Part shown: positions 1-6,887 of the stretch, in pieces
Position numbering within the stretch: the first letter of the stretch is position 1
Layout: each line of letters opens with the position of its first letter
NCBI GenBank assembly: GCA_903879875.1
Contig: CAIRNC010000494.1
Span: 1-10,901 of the forward strand
Source: an uncultured Bacteroidota bacterium
Lineage (GTDB): Bacteria > Bacteroidota > Bacteroidia > Flavobacteriales > Flavobacteriaceae
DNA: 10,901 bases
Direction: 5' to 3'
Made by a program: the position numbers and the translations under genes
The notes under the pieces: model-generated
Told to the model about the DNA's origin: nothing
Seen by the model: only the letters and a program-made list of their open reading frames with translations
Database searches by the model: none

Positions 1-12
1 AATTTCTGCCAT
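1..12 (-). CDS. Possible 5' end of a leftward gene (first four codons only)
   Basis: Read on the minus strand, the first twelve bases give ATG followed by three sense codons (M-A-E-I), open to the window edge. A TAnnTTTG-type box (TATATTTG, minus strand, 93-100) lies about 80 bases upstream, which would suit a leftward transcript. Four codons cannot identify a product. In Bacteroidota a carbonic anhydrase gene often neighbours SulP genes, but nothing here tests that. Confidence 0.25.
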
Positions 13-312
13 TTTATTGTTATAAAAATAAACGAATAATTAACTTTTTGGTTGCAATGCTATAGAATTAATAAAATATTAAATCTGTTTTACAAATATA
101 GCAAAACTCTATTATATTTAATATTCAAAATAAAACGGTTTATAACGACTTCAAAGCATACATCATATTGAGACAAATTGAATACTCAAGTGGCATTTCA
201 TTTTTTTATTTCACTAATTTTAATTAAATTTGAAGTGCAAAAAAAGTGTTTTTTCAACTTATTGATAGTTCGGATTTTTAAATGCTTTAAAGTTTGCCCG
301 TAGCTAAAATTC
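13..312. promoter_or_regulatory. AT-rich divergent intergenic region with candidate promoter boxes
   Basis: Three hundred bases without a credible gene. I see three partial promoter signals. On the minus strand TATATTTG (93-100) could serve the leftward gene at the window edge; the nearest TTG (126-128) gives a spacer of 25, slightly too long. On the plus strand TAAATTTG (225-232) matches the Bacteroidota -7 consensus but has no TTG at the right distance. A second plus-strand candidate is TTG (262-264), 23 bases, then TAAAGTTTG (288-296), which has one base too many inside the box. No hairpin terminator, tRNA or repeat is visible. Confidence 0.3.
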
Positions 313-1866
313 ATGAACAGAGCACTCCGATACTATAAAATAATTTGGCTTAAACACGATTTACCTGCTGGTCTTTCTGTATTTCTTGTAGCACTTCCAC
401 TGTGTCTAGGAATTGCATTGGCCTCTGGCGCACCATTGTATGCTGGGCTTTTATCAGGAATAATTGGTGGAATTGTAGTTTCATTGATTAGTGGTTCGCA
501 ACTTGCCGTTTCGGGTCCCGCAGCGGGTTTATCCACTTTGGTTGCCGCTACAATCATATCTCTTGGCGATTATAAAGTTTTTTTATTAGCAGTTATAATT
601 GCAGGTTTTTTTCAACTTTTACTAGGTATTTTAAAATTGGGGGCTATTGCCAATTATTTTCCTTCATCCGTCATAAAAGGAATGCTAGCCGCAATTGGTA
701 TTATTCTAATTTCCAAACAAATTCCACTTGCTTTGGGCTACAATCAACCCGATTTTTGGACAAGTGGTTTTATTCAATTGTTTTCTTCGGAGCATTTTTT
801 AGGTAATTTTCAGCAGTTTAATTTTCATATTACACGAGGTGCTATTTTAATTTCTTCGGTATCCCTTTTTGTATTATTAGCACTTCAACTCCCATTTGCT
901 AAAAAATTAAAAATAATTCCCGCACCATTACTCGTTGTAATCATTGGAATTATCACCAATATAATATTTACCAATGTGGCTTCCAATTTTTCTTTACGTC
1001 CAACACAATTGGTCAACATTCCGTCAAACATTTTTGCTTCGATTTCATTTCCTGATTTTTCGCAACTTTTCACTTCAGCAGAAATATGGAAAGACGGCGT
1101 AATTATTGGGCTTTTAGCCACATTAGAAACCTTACTTTGTATTGAAGCAGTTGACAAATTAGACCGTCGCAATAGAATTACACCCGTTAATAGAGAATTG
1201 ATTGCTCAGGGAATTGGTAATATGGCTTGTGGCTTTTTAGGTGCAATTCCGATAACTGCAGTGGTGGTTCGAGGAGCTGCTAATGTTGATGCAGGTGCAA
1301 GAACGAAACTTTCCTCTTTCACTCACGGACTTTTTTTGTTATTGGCGGTAGTTTTAGTACCATTTTTACTTAATAAAATTCCGTATGCTACATTAGCATC
1401 TATACTTTTGGTTACTGGTTATAATTTAACTAAACCCAAATTATACCTCAACATGTGGCGTTTGGGCAGAAAACAATTTATACCTTTCGCAATAACCATT
1501 GTAGTGATTTTGTTAACTGATTTGCTTATTGGAGTGAGTATTGGGCTTTTAATTTCGATCTATTATATTGTTTTAAATAATTTTAAAGATGATTTCAAAA
1601 TTACCACTTCTCGTCTTCAAGGCATTGATACACAAATCATCAAATTAAACAGTAACGTAACTTTTTTAAATAAGGTAAAACTCCGAAAAGCGTTAGATGA
1701 TGTGCCTGAATTTAGTGTTTTAATTATTGATGGAGAAGGTTCTAATTTTATTGATTTTGATATATTAGAAATCATTAGCGAATTTGAAAATAAAGCACAT
1801 AACCGTCATATTGAACTGCATCTAAAAGGCATTAAAACAGTGCATCTCATTTCTACGAATGCATAA
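313..1866 (+). CDS. SulP-family inorganic anion transporter (SLC26/SulP) with C-terminal STAS-like domain
   Basis: A 517-residue inner-membrane transporter of the SulP/SLC26 family, whose members move sulfate, bicarbonate or other small anions. The N-terminal part (about 15-425) is a run of hydrophobic segments. It carries the family motif SGPAAGL at 67-73, a conserved TPxNREL-AQGxGN block around 290-304, and R-GAANVDAGARTKLSS around 320-335. Residues about 430-512 form a weak STAS domain, recognisable from IIDGEGSNFIDFDILEII near 471-488. The length is usual for bacterial SulP proteins. The substrate cannot be read from sequence; many Bacteroidota homologues lie beside a carbonic anhydrase gene, which would suggest bicarbonate, but no such gene is inside this window. 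The gene is monocistronic and ends at a strong hairpin shared with convergent punA. Family is secure; substrate unknown. Confidence 0.93.
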   Translation: MNRALRYYKIIWLKHDLPAGLSVFLVALPLCLGIALASGAPLYAGLLSGIIGGIVVSLISGSQLAVSGPAAGLSTLVAATIISLGDYKVFLLAVIIAGFFQLLLGILKLGAIANYFPSSVIKGMLAAIGIILISKQIPLALGYNQPDFWTSGFIQLFSSEHFLGNFQQFNFHITRGAILISSVSLFVLLALQLPFAKKLKIIPAPLLVVIIGIITNIIFTNVASNFSLRPTQLVNIPSNIFASISFPDFSQLFTSAEIWKDGVIIGLLATLETLLCIEAVDKLDRRNRITPVNRELIAQGIGNMACGFLGAIPITAVVVRGAANVDAGARTKLSSFTHGLFLLLAVVLVPFLLNKIPYATLASILLVTGYNLTKPKLYLNMWRLGRKQFIPFAITIVVILLTDLLIGVSIGLLISIYYIVLNNFKDDFKITTSRLQGIDTQIIKLNSNVTFLNKVKLRKALDDVPEFSVLIIDGEGSNFIDFDILEIISEFENKAHNRHIELHLKGIKTVHLISTNA

Positions 1867-1876
1867 TTTTACCCAT

Positions 1877-1915
1877 AAAAAAAACTCGATTCAGAATTTG
1901 AATCGAGTTTTTTTT
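1877..1915. terminator. Bidirectional intrinsic terminator between sulP gene and punA
   Basis: A perfect inverted repeat has arms AAAACTCGATTC (1881-1892) and GAATCGAGTTTT (1900-1911) around a 7-base loop, AGAATTT. It is flanked by eight A (1877-1884) on the left and eight T (1908-1915) on the right, so it gives a stem plus U-run on both strands. It begins 10 bases after the sulP stop and ends 14 bases before the punA stop codon. Confidence 0.93.
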
Positions 1916-1929
1916 ATAAATATAACCTT

Positions 1930-2742
1930 CTAATAATTTTTAATCAACTCTTTGATTAAATTTCTAACATGAGGTTCTGCCTTTTTTGCGGCTTTCAAAA
2001 CTTCGTCGTGGCTAACTTCTTCAATATTTTCTTCATCGCCCATATCTGTAATTACAGATAGACCAAAACATTCCATATCCATGTGTCTCGCAACAATAAC
2101 TTCAGGAACGGTTGACATTCCTACGCAGTCTGCACCAATATTTTTAACCATTTTATACTCGGCTAATGTTTCAAATGTAGGGCCTTGCAATCCCAAATAA
2201 ATCCCTTCATGAACCGTAATATTTAGGCTTTGAGCCAAAGAATTAGCTTTTGCCATCATTTTTTTAGAATAGGGTTCGCTCATATTCAAAAAACGAGGTC
2301 CAAAACGTTCGTCATTTTTACCACGCAAAGGATGCTCTGGCATCATATTGACATGGTCTTTTATAATCACTATTGAACCAACTTCATAATTTGGATTTAC
2401 ACCTCCTGATGCATTTGAAACTACTAATTTCTCAACACCCAAATATTTCATCACACGAACCGGAAAAGTAACTTGCTTCATGTCATAGCCTTCATAGAAA
2501 TGAAAACGTCCTTGCATGGCAACCACTTTTTTATCGCCAATGGTTCCAAATACTAACGCACCTTTGTGTCCTTGAACTGTAGAAATTGGAAAATTTGGAA
2601 TTTCGCTATAAGGCAAAGTATGTTCTATAGTAATATCGTCAGTAAAACCACCCAAACCTGAACCCAGAATCACTCCGTATTCAGGAGAAAAATTGGTTTT
2701 TTCTTTGATATAACTAACGGTTTCTTGAACTAGTTCCCACAT
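1930..2742 (-). CDS. punA: Purine nucleoside phosphorylase (trimeric, PNP/MTAP family)
   Basis: A 270-residue cytosolic enzyme that cleaves purine nucleosides with phosphate to give free base and (deoxy)ribose-1-phosphate in purine salvage. The motifs of the trimeric (human-like) PNP family are all present: GSGLGG at 27-32, GHKG at 58-61, QGRFHFYEGY at 77-86, NASGG at 110-114, GPTFETLAEY at 187-196 and VGMSTVPE at 207-214. By alignment to human PNP, the phosphate ligands are S28, H59, R79 and S210; the base and sugar contacts are H81, Y83, E191, M209 and H245. The residue equivalent to human Asn243 is Asp233 (ITDMG), which in the human enzyme affects the choice between 6-oxo- and 6-aminopurines. 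The ATG lies inside the end of lpxK (29-base overlap), so expression is probably coupled to lpxK. Transcription ends at the hairpin shared with the sulP gene. Confidence 0.95.
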   Translation of the reverse strand: MWELVQETVSYIKEKTNFSPEYGVILGSGLGGFTDDITIEHTLPYSEIPNFPISTVQGHKGALVFGTIGDKKVVAMQGRFHFYEGYDMKQVTFPVRVMKYLGVEKLVVSNASGGVNPNYEVGSIVIIKDHVNMMPEHPLRGKNDERFGPRFLNMSEPYSKKMMAKANSLAQSLNITVHEGIYLGLQGPTFETLAEYKMVKNIGADCVGMSTVPEVIVARHMDMECFGLSVITDMGDEENIEEVSHDEVLKAAKKAEPHVRNLIKELIKNY

Positions 2743-3739
2743 AATTTAAAATTGTTTTGTTAAAAATCATCTCATCCGAAAGCAGTTCACTTTTTATCGG
2801 TAAATAATAAAGCTGAGCTAACGAAATACTACCTTTTAATCGAACATAATCCTTTTCGGTAGTAATGATAATTTTATTTTTAGCTTTGTTTATAATCTCT
2901 TGAATGTCATTTTCAGAAAAATGATGATGGTCTGGATAGGTCAAAATTACATCATTTTCGTTTTGCAAATATGCAAAAAAGGATTTGGGTTTTGCTATTC
3001 CAGCTAAAAGTAATTTATCAACATTCGCTAAATCTGCAACACGAATGGTTTTATCTTCTGAATAAATAAAATCATCATACTGGATATAACTAAAAAAAAA
3101 TTGTTGGTTTTCAGCGAGATGGAGTTTTAATTTTATTTTATTTTGCTCCTCTAAAGATAGACTTTTAGGACATTTAGTAACAATAACTATTTGAGCCCTA
3201 CTCGCTCCACTCCTACTTTCGCGAAGATTTCCTGTTGGCAATATAAAATCATCGGCATACAAATCATCAAAAGTGGTGAGCAAAATATAAAATCCAGCTT
3301 TTACTTTTCGGTGCTGAAAAGCATCGTCTAAGAGAATTACTTCGGGTGATTTGGGTTGTGAAAGTAGTTGTTCAATTCCGTTTTTTCTATCGGCATCAAC
3401 AGCCACTTGAATTTTAGGGAATTTTAAAAAATATTGAAAAGGTTCGTCACCAATAAGCGTTGCATTGCTGCTTTTATTAGCCAAAATAAATCCCTTCGAT
3501 TGACGTTTATAACCACGACTTAAAGTGGCAACGTTATATTCTTGAGAAAGCAAACGAATTAAATATTCAATTTGTGGGGTTTTTCCAGTACCTCCAACAC
3601 TCAAATTTCCAACGGCAATAATAGGTAAATCAAAAGAATAGGATTTCAATACGCCTTTATCAAAAAGGAAATTACGTATAGAAGTTATTAAACCATATAA
3701 GACTGCAAATGGAAAAAGGAGTTTGCGTAAAATTTTCAT
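2714..3739 (-). CDS. lpxK: Tetraacyldisaccharide 4'-kinase, lipid A biosynthesis
   Basis: A 341-residue kinase that phosphorylates the 4' position of tetraacyldisaccharide-1-phosphate to make lipid IVA, at the cytoplasmic face of the inner membrane. Residues about 5-22 form an N-terminal hydrophobic membrane anchor. The P-loop GNLSVGGTGKTP spans 44-55 with Lys53. It is followed by the LpxK signatures SRGYKR (74-79), GDEP (97-100) and LLDDAFQHR (136-144), whose acidic and His residues belong to the catalytic centre. The length is normal for the family. The gene is followed by punA with a 29-base overlap, an odd functional partner. Only 54 bases separate it from the small gene upstream; TAAGTTTG (minus strand, 3782-3789) is a possible -7 box but lacks a well-placed TTG, so it may be co-transcribed with the small gene. 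Confidence 0.95.
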   Translation of the reverse strand: MKILRKLLFPFAVLYGLITSIRNFLFDKGVLKSYSFDLPIIAVGNLSVGGTGKTPQIEYLIRLLSQEYNVATLSRGYKRQSKGFILANKSSNATLIGDEPFQYFLKFPKIQVAVDADRKNGIEQLLSQPKSPEVILLDDAFQHRKVKAGFYILLTTFDDLYADDFILPTGNLRESRSGASRAQIVIVTKCPKSLSLEEQNKIKLKLHLAENQQFFFSYIQYDDFIYSEDKTIRVADLANVDKLLLAGIAKPKSFFAYLQNENDVILTYPDHHHFSENDIQEIINKAKNKIIITTEKDYVRLKGSISLAQLYYLPIKSELLSDEMIFNKTILNYVGTSSRNR

Positions 3740-3793
3740 GTTATTTATCAGAATAATGACCCATTGTTGAAAACACTATTTCAAACTTATAAT

Positions 3794-3949
3794 TTAATCA
3801 ACTGAAATTTTGTTATTAAGTGAAGTAGCATTTTTTTCTATACTAATAATTTCAACACCACTACCTTCTTTAAAAAAAGCTTTTGCAAATGCCATAAAAG
3901 CTTTTCCTTCTTTGGTACGCTCGTCAATTTTGATAGTCAATAGGGTCAT
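3794..3949 (-). CDS. Small conserved-looking protein, possibly DUF2683-like
   Basis: A 51-residue protein beginning MTLLTIKIDERTKEGKAF, followed by a short amphipathic helix (MAFAKAFFKE) and a polar tail. The ATG at 3949 was chosen over the in-frame ATG ten codons upstream for two reasons. The upstream one would place its first codons on top of the TATATTTG box (3969-3976), and the conserved-looking sequence starts at MTLL. The pattern (a beta strand ending in K-I-D-E-R-T-K-E-G-K-A, then a helix) resembles small Bacteroidota proteins annotated as DUF2683 or antitoxin-like. No toxin gene is adjacent, so a toxin-antitoxin role is not supported. It lies 54 bases upstream of lpxK on the same strand and may share its transcript. 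Function unknown. Confidence 0.72.
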   Translation of the reverse strand: MTLLTIKIDERTKEGKAFMAFAKAFFKEGSGVEIISIEKNATSLNNKISVD

Positions 3950-3968
3950 AACAAATAATTTTGAGTTA

Positions 3969-3976
3969 CAAATATA
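3969..3976 (-). promoter_or_regulatory. Candidate -7 box (TATATTTG) for the small gene and perhaps lpxK-punA
   Basis: An exact match to the Bacteroidota TAnnTTTG box, 19 bases upstream of the ATG at 3949. No TTG occurs at the expected 17-23 base distance, so this is only half a promoter. Its position argues against an upstream start codon for the small gene. Confidence 0.4.
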
Positions 3977-4038
3977 CAAAAATAGAGCAATTATAATTTA
4001 CATTAAAAACCAAATACTTTCGTCGGCTAAATTTTAAT

Positions 4039-4046
4039 TACTTTTG
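4039..4046 (+). promoter_or_regulatory. Candidate -7 box (TACTTTTG) for the nif3-like operon
   Basis: An exact TAnnTTTG match, 25 bases before the nif3-like ATG, which would leave a leader of about 20 bases. The upstream element is weak: TTTCG at 4018-4022 replaces the usual TTTG/TTG at roughly the right spacing. The leader holds a purine stretch (AAAAAGGGA) shortly before the ATG. Confidence 0.45.
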
Positions 4047-4071
4047 TTCTTAAATTCAAAAAGGGATAAAA

Positions 4072-5166
4072 ATGAAAATCAATCAAATTATTGCTGTTCT
4101 CGAAGAAATGGCTCCTTTGAGCTATGCCGAAGATTTTGACAATGTTGGCTTACTGGTTGGAAATCAAGAAACGGAAGCAACTGGAGTTTTAATTTGCCAC
4201 GATGCTTTAGAAAATGTCATTGACGAAGCTGTAAGAGAAAATTGCAATTTAGTGGTTTGTTTTCATCCAATATTGTTTTCTGGATTAAAAAAAATAACAG
4301 GAAAAAATTATGTGGAACGTGCTGTAATAAAAGCCATTAAAAACGATATTGCTATTTTTGCCGTTCATACTGCTTTAGACAACCATCAAGAGGGCGTGAA
4401 TAAAATATTTTGTTCGATTTTAGGTTTAACCGACACTAAAATATTGATTCCAAAACAAAATTTTATTAAAAAATTAGTAACCTACACTGTCCCTGAAAAT
4501 GCGGAGAAAGTTAGAAATGCCATGTTTAAAGCTGGGGCAGGCAAAATCGGAAACTATGAAGATTGCAGTTTTAATTCCGAAGGGTTCAGTACGTATAAAG
4601 GCAATGAAAACAGTAATCCTACAATTGGAAACCAATTGGAATTGACCCAAACCAATGAAATTAAAATAGAAGTTACTTTTGAAAAACACTTTGAAAGTAG
4701 CATTCTAAAAGCACTTTTCTCTAATCATATTTATGAAGAAGTGGCATATGAAATTTATGATTTGCAAAATTCGCATCAAAATATTGGACTTGGCATGATC
4801 GGAACACTTGAAAAACCTATGGATGAAAAAGATTTTTTACTTTTTGTGAAAGACAAAATCCAAGCCGATGGAATTCGACATACTGTGTTTTTAAATAAAA
4901 AAATTCAAAAAGTTGCCGTTCTTGGTGGCTCGGGTAGCTTTGCCATCAAAGAGGCAATTCGTGCGGGTGCGGATGCCTTTTTAACCGCCGATTTAAAATA
5001 CCATCAGTTTTATGAAGCTGAAAATCAACTGCTTTTAGCTGATGTTGGCCATTTTGAAAGTGAACGTTACACAAAAAATTATATTCTTGATTATCTTACG
5101 AAAAAAATGCCTAATTTTGCATTCATTTTATCAAAAGAAAATACAAATCCCGTTAAGTACTTATAA
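4072..5166 (+). CDS. Nif3-like dinuclear metal-centre hexameric protein (DUF34/YqfO type)
   Basis: A 364-residue member of the widespread Nif3/DUF34 family. These proteins form hexamers with a dinuclear metal site; a GTP cyclohydrolase I type 2 annotation is common, but the physiological role is unsettled. The N-terminal half has EDFDNVGLLVG at 20-30 and metal-ligand motifs FHP at 64-66 and HTALDNHQEGVN at 99-110 (His99, Asp103). The C-terminal half has VAVLGGSGSFAIKEA, and GHFESE at 326-331 supplies His327 and Glu331. The middle (about 130-240) is the inserted PII/CutA-like domain found in the longer bacterial version, which fits the length. One oddity is Phe64 where many family members have the first of two adjacent His ligands. 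It is followed after 3 bases by the coiled-coil protein gene, a common flavobacterial pairing. Family secure, reaction uncertain. Confidence 0.92.
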   Translation: MKINQIIAVLEEMAPLSYAEDFDNVGLLVGNQETEATGVLICHDALENVIDEAVRENCNLVVCFHPILFSGLKKITGKNYVERAVIKAIKNDIAIFAVHTALDNHQEGVNKIFCSILGLTDTKILIPKQNFIKKLVTYTVPENAEKVRNAMFKAGAGKIGNYEDCSFNSEGFSTYKGNENSNPTIGNQLELTQTNEIKIEVTFEKHFESSILKALFSNHIYEEVAYEIYDLQNSHQNIGLGMIGTLEKPMDEKDFLLFVKDKIQADGIRHTVFLNKKIQKVAVLGGSGSFAIKEAIRAGADAFLTADLKYHQFYEAENQLLLADVGHFESERYTKNYILDYLTKKMPNFAFILSKENTNPVKYL

Positions 5167-5169
5167 AAT

Positions 5170-5949
5170 ATGGCGACTACAAAAGAATTGAGTGTTGAAG
5201 ACAAGTTAAGAGCAATCTACGATTTACAATTAATTGACACAAGAATTGACGAAATCAGAAATGTTAGAGGAGAACTTCCTTTAGAAGTGGATGATTTAGA
5301 AGACGAAGTAGCAGGTTTAAAATCGCGTTCAGAAAAATTGAAAGCCGATTTAGAAGTTATTGAAGTGCAAATCAAAGATAAGAAAAACGCCATCGATGAG
5401 CACAAAGAATCAATTAAAAAATACACAAAACAACAAGATAGCGTTAGAAACAATAGAGAATTTAACTCTTTGACTAAAGAAGTGGAATTTCAAGAATTAG
5501 AAATTCAATTGGCCGAAAAGCAAATCAAAGAAATGAGAGCTTCTATTGAATACAAAAAACAAATCGTTGAACAATCTACCGAAAAATTAGAGCAAAAGCA
5601 AACACATTTGGGTCACAAAAAATCGGAATTGGATGCAATAATGGCTGAAACTTCTAAAGAAGAAGCTTTTTTAACAGAAAAATCAGCCGAATACAGAGGT
5701 TTGATTGAAGTACGTTTACTTGCTGCTTACGACAGAATTAGAAATAGTGTTCGTAACGGTTTGGCAGTTGTTTCTATCGAAAGAGGGGCTTCGGCTGGAT
5801 CTTTTTTCACTATTCCACCACAAACTCAAGTGGAGATTGCTGCTAGAAAAAAAATTATTACCGACGAACATTCAGGACGAATTTTAGTTGATACGGTTTT
5901 AGCCGAAGAGGAAAAAGAAAAAATGGAAAAATTATTTTCTAAATTCTAA
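5170..5949 (+). CDS. Coiled-coil protein of the C4-type zinc ribbon family (zf-RING_7), lacking the zinc ligands
   Basis: A 259-residue protein with a long charged helical region (about 8-175) rich in Glu, Lys and Gln, predicted as an antiparallel coiled coil. A short C-terminal domain follows: GASAGSFFTIPPQ at 206-218 and ITDEHSGRILVD at 230-241. This layout matches the family with a C-terminal C4 zinc ribbon, where the equivalents read CxGC...IPPQ...CExCGRIL. Here all four Cys positions are replaced (S208, S211, D232, S235) and the whole protein has no cysteine, so it should not bind zinc in that way. The IPPQ and GRIL parts of the fold are kept, so the domain is probably still structured. 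It sits 3 bases after the nif3-like gene, in one operon, and a hairpin terminator follows the stop. Molecular role unknown; related proteins have been proposed to bind nucleic acid. Confidence 0.88.
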   Translation: MATTKELSVEDKLRAIYDLQLIDTRIDEIRNVRGELPLEVDDLEDEVAGLKSRSEKLKADLEVIEVQIKDKKNAIDEHKESIKKYTKQQDSVRNNREFNSLTKEVEFQELEIQLAEKQIKEMRASIEYKKQIVEQSTEKLEQKQTHLGHKKSELDAIMAETSKEEAFLTEKSAEYRGLIEVRLLAAYDRIRNSVRNGLAVVSIERGASAGSFFTIPPQTQVEIAARKKIITDEHSGRILVDTVLAEEEKEKMEKLFSKF

Positions 5950-5957
5950 AAAATAGT

Positions 5958-5985
5958 AAGCCCCGAGTAATCGGGGTTTTTTTTT
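5958..5985 (+). terminator. Intrinsic terminator after the coiled-coil protein gene, abutting the next start codon
   Basis: A GC-rich hairpin with CCCCGA (5961-5966), loop GTAA and TCGGGG (5971-5976), extendable by A-U and G-U pairs to 5958, followed by nine T (5977-5985). The ATG of the alpha/beta hydrolase gene is the very next base. No promoter box is visible between this hairpin and that ATG, so read-through may be what expresses the hydrolase. Confidence 0.88.
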
Positions 5986-6840
5986 ATGAAAAAAATAAAA
6001 TACTTCATACTGACCAAATCGATTGGTTGCTATATTAATTTACTTTCGTTTTTCCATCCCAAAAAAGCAACACAATTGGCTTATCAATTGTTTAGTGAAC
6101 CAAGAGCGGGTAAACTGAAATTGGATGCACTTCCTGAACTTTTACAAGAAGCCGATAAAGAAACATTAACGTATCAATCGCTCGAATTTCAAACTTATAC
6201 TTGGAAAGGAAACTATCAAATTATACTTCTGGTTCATGGATGGGAAAGCAATGCGTCACGATGGGAAAAATTATTACCCTATCTCAAAAAAACAGGTAAA
6301 ACAATTGTTGCTCTTGATGCTCCAGCTCATGGATTAACCAGTGGAAAAGAATTTAATGTGCCCCTTTACACCGCTTGTATTGAAGTGGCAGTTCGAAAAT
6401 TTAAACCCGAAACTTTAATCGGACATTCTATTGGTGGCGCGGCTTGTATCTATTTTCAACACCGATTCCAAAACGAAAACCTCAACAAAATAGTTTTGTT
6501 AGGAGCTCCTTCAGACATGAAAATTCTAATCTCTAATTATCTGAAATTATTAAGTTTAAATTCAAAAATGGAGTTGTTATTAGAAAACTATTTTATAACA
6601 AATTTTAACTTTAAATTAGCCGATTTTTCAGGGAAATTATTTGCCGAAAACATAGCAATTCCTGCTTTAATTGCACACGATGTAGATGATACCATCGTAC
6701 TATTTGAAGAAGGAAAAAAAATAGCAAGTTCTTGGAAAAATAGCACTTTTATTGCAACCCAAGGACTTGGACACAGCATGCACGATGCTGATTTATATGC
6801 CAAAATTATCCGTTTTTTAATGGAGAATCCAACTACATAA
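5986..6840 (+). CDS. Alpha/beta-hydrolase fold protein
   Basis: A 284-residue serine hydrolase of the alpha/beta fold; substrate unknown. The oxyanion-side motif LVHGWESNASRW spans 82-93, DAPAHG 111-116, and the nucleophile elbow GHSIGG 146-151 with Ser148. The likely acid is Asp235 (HDVDDTIV) and the likely base His263 (GLGHSMH). The N-terminal 40 residues (MKKIKYFILTKSIG onward) form a moderately hydrophobic, basic segment that could contact the membrane; no clear cleaved signal peptide is seen. The start is odd because the ATG directly follows the nine T of the preceding terminator, leaving no room for a normal leader. I keep it because the following residues (KYFILTKSIG...PKKATQLAYQLFSEPR) look like a genuine conserved N-terminus and no better in-frame start exists nearby. 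Confidence 0.9.
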   Translation: MKKIKYFILTKSIGCYINLLSFFHPKKATQLAYQLFSEPRAGKLKLDALPELLQEADKETLTYQSLEFQTYTWKGNYQIILLVHGWESNASRWEKLLPYLKKTGKTIVALDAPAHGLTSGKEFNVPLYTACIEVAVRKFKPETLIGHSIGGAACIYFQHRFQNENLNKIVLLGAPSDMKILISNYLKLLSLNSKMELLLENYFITNFNFKLADFSGKLFAENIAIPALIAHDVDDTIVLFEEGKKIASSWKNSTFIATQGLGHSMHDADLYAKIIRFLMENPTT

Positions 6841-6849
6841 ACAAAAAAA

Positions 6850-6883
6850 TTGTTCGTTTCAATCCTTTTTCTATTTAACTTTG
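6850..6883 (+). promoter_or_regulatory. Bacteroidota-type promoter for rluF, probably leaderless
   Basis: TTG at 6850-6852 and TAACTTTG at 6876-6883 are separated by 23 bases, at the upper end of the known spacer range. The -7 box ends only 4 bases before the rluF ATG (6888), so transcription should begin at or next to the start codon, giving a leaderless or nearly leaderless mRNA. Confidence 0.6.
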
Positions 6884-6887
6884 CGGC

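Noticed and set aside
1877..1915. Possible attachment site or transposon end because of the long inverted repeat
   Set aside because: The stem plus A/T runs between two convergent stops is fully explained as a bidirectional terminator; no target duplication or transposase is near.
3794..3949. Reading the small protein as an antitoxin of a toxin-antitoxin pair
   Set aside because: There is no adjacent small toxin-like gene: one neighbour is lpxK and the other side is a divergent promoter region.
3950..3979. Upstream ATG giving ten more residues to the small protein before lpxK
   Set aside because: The start would overlap the TATATTTG box and precede any plausible transcription start.
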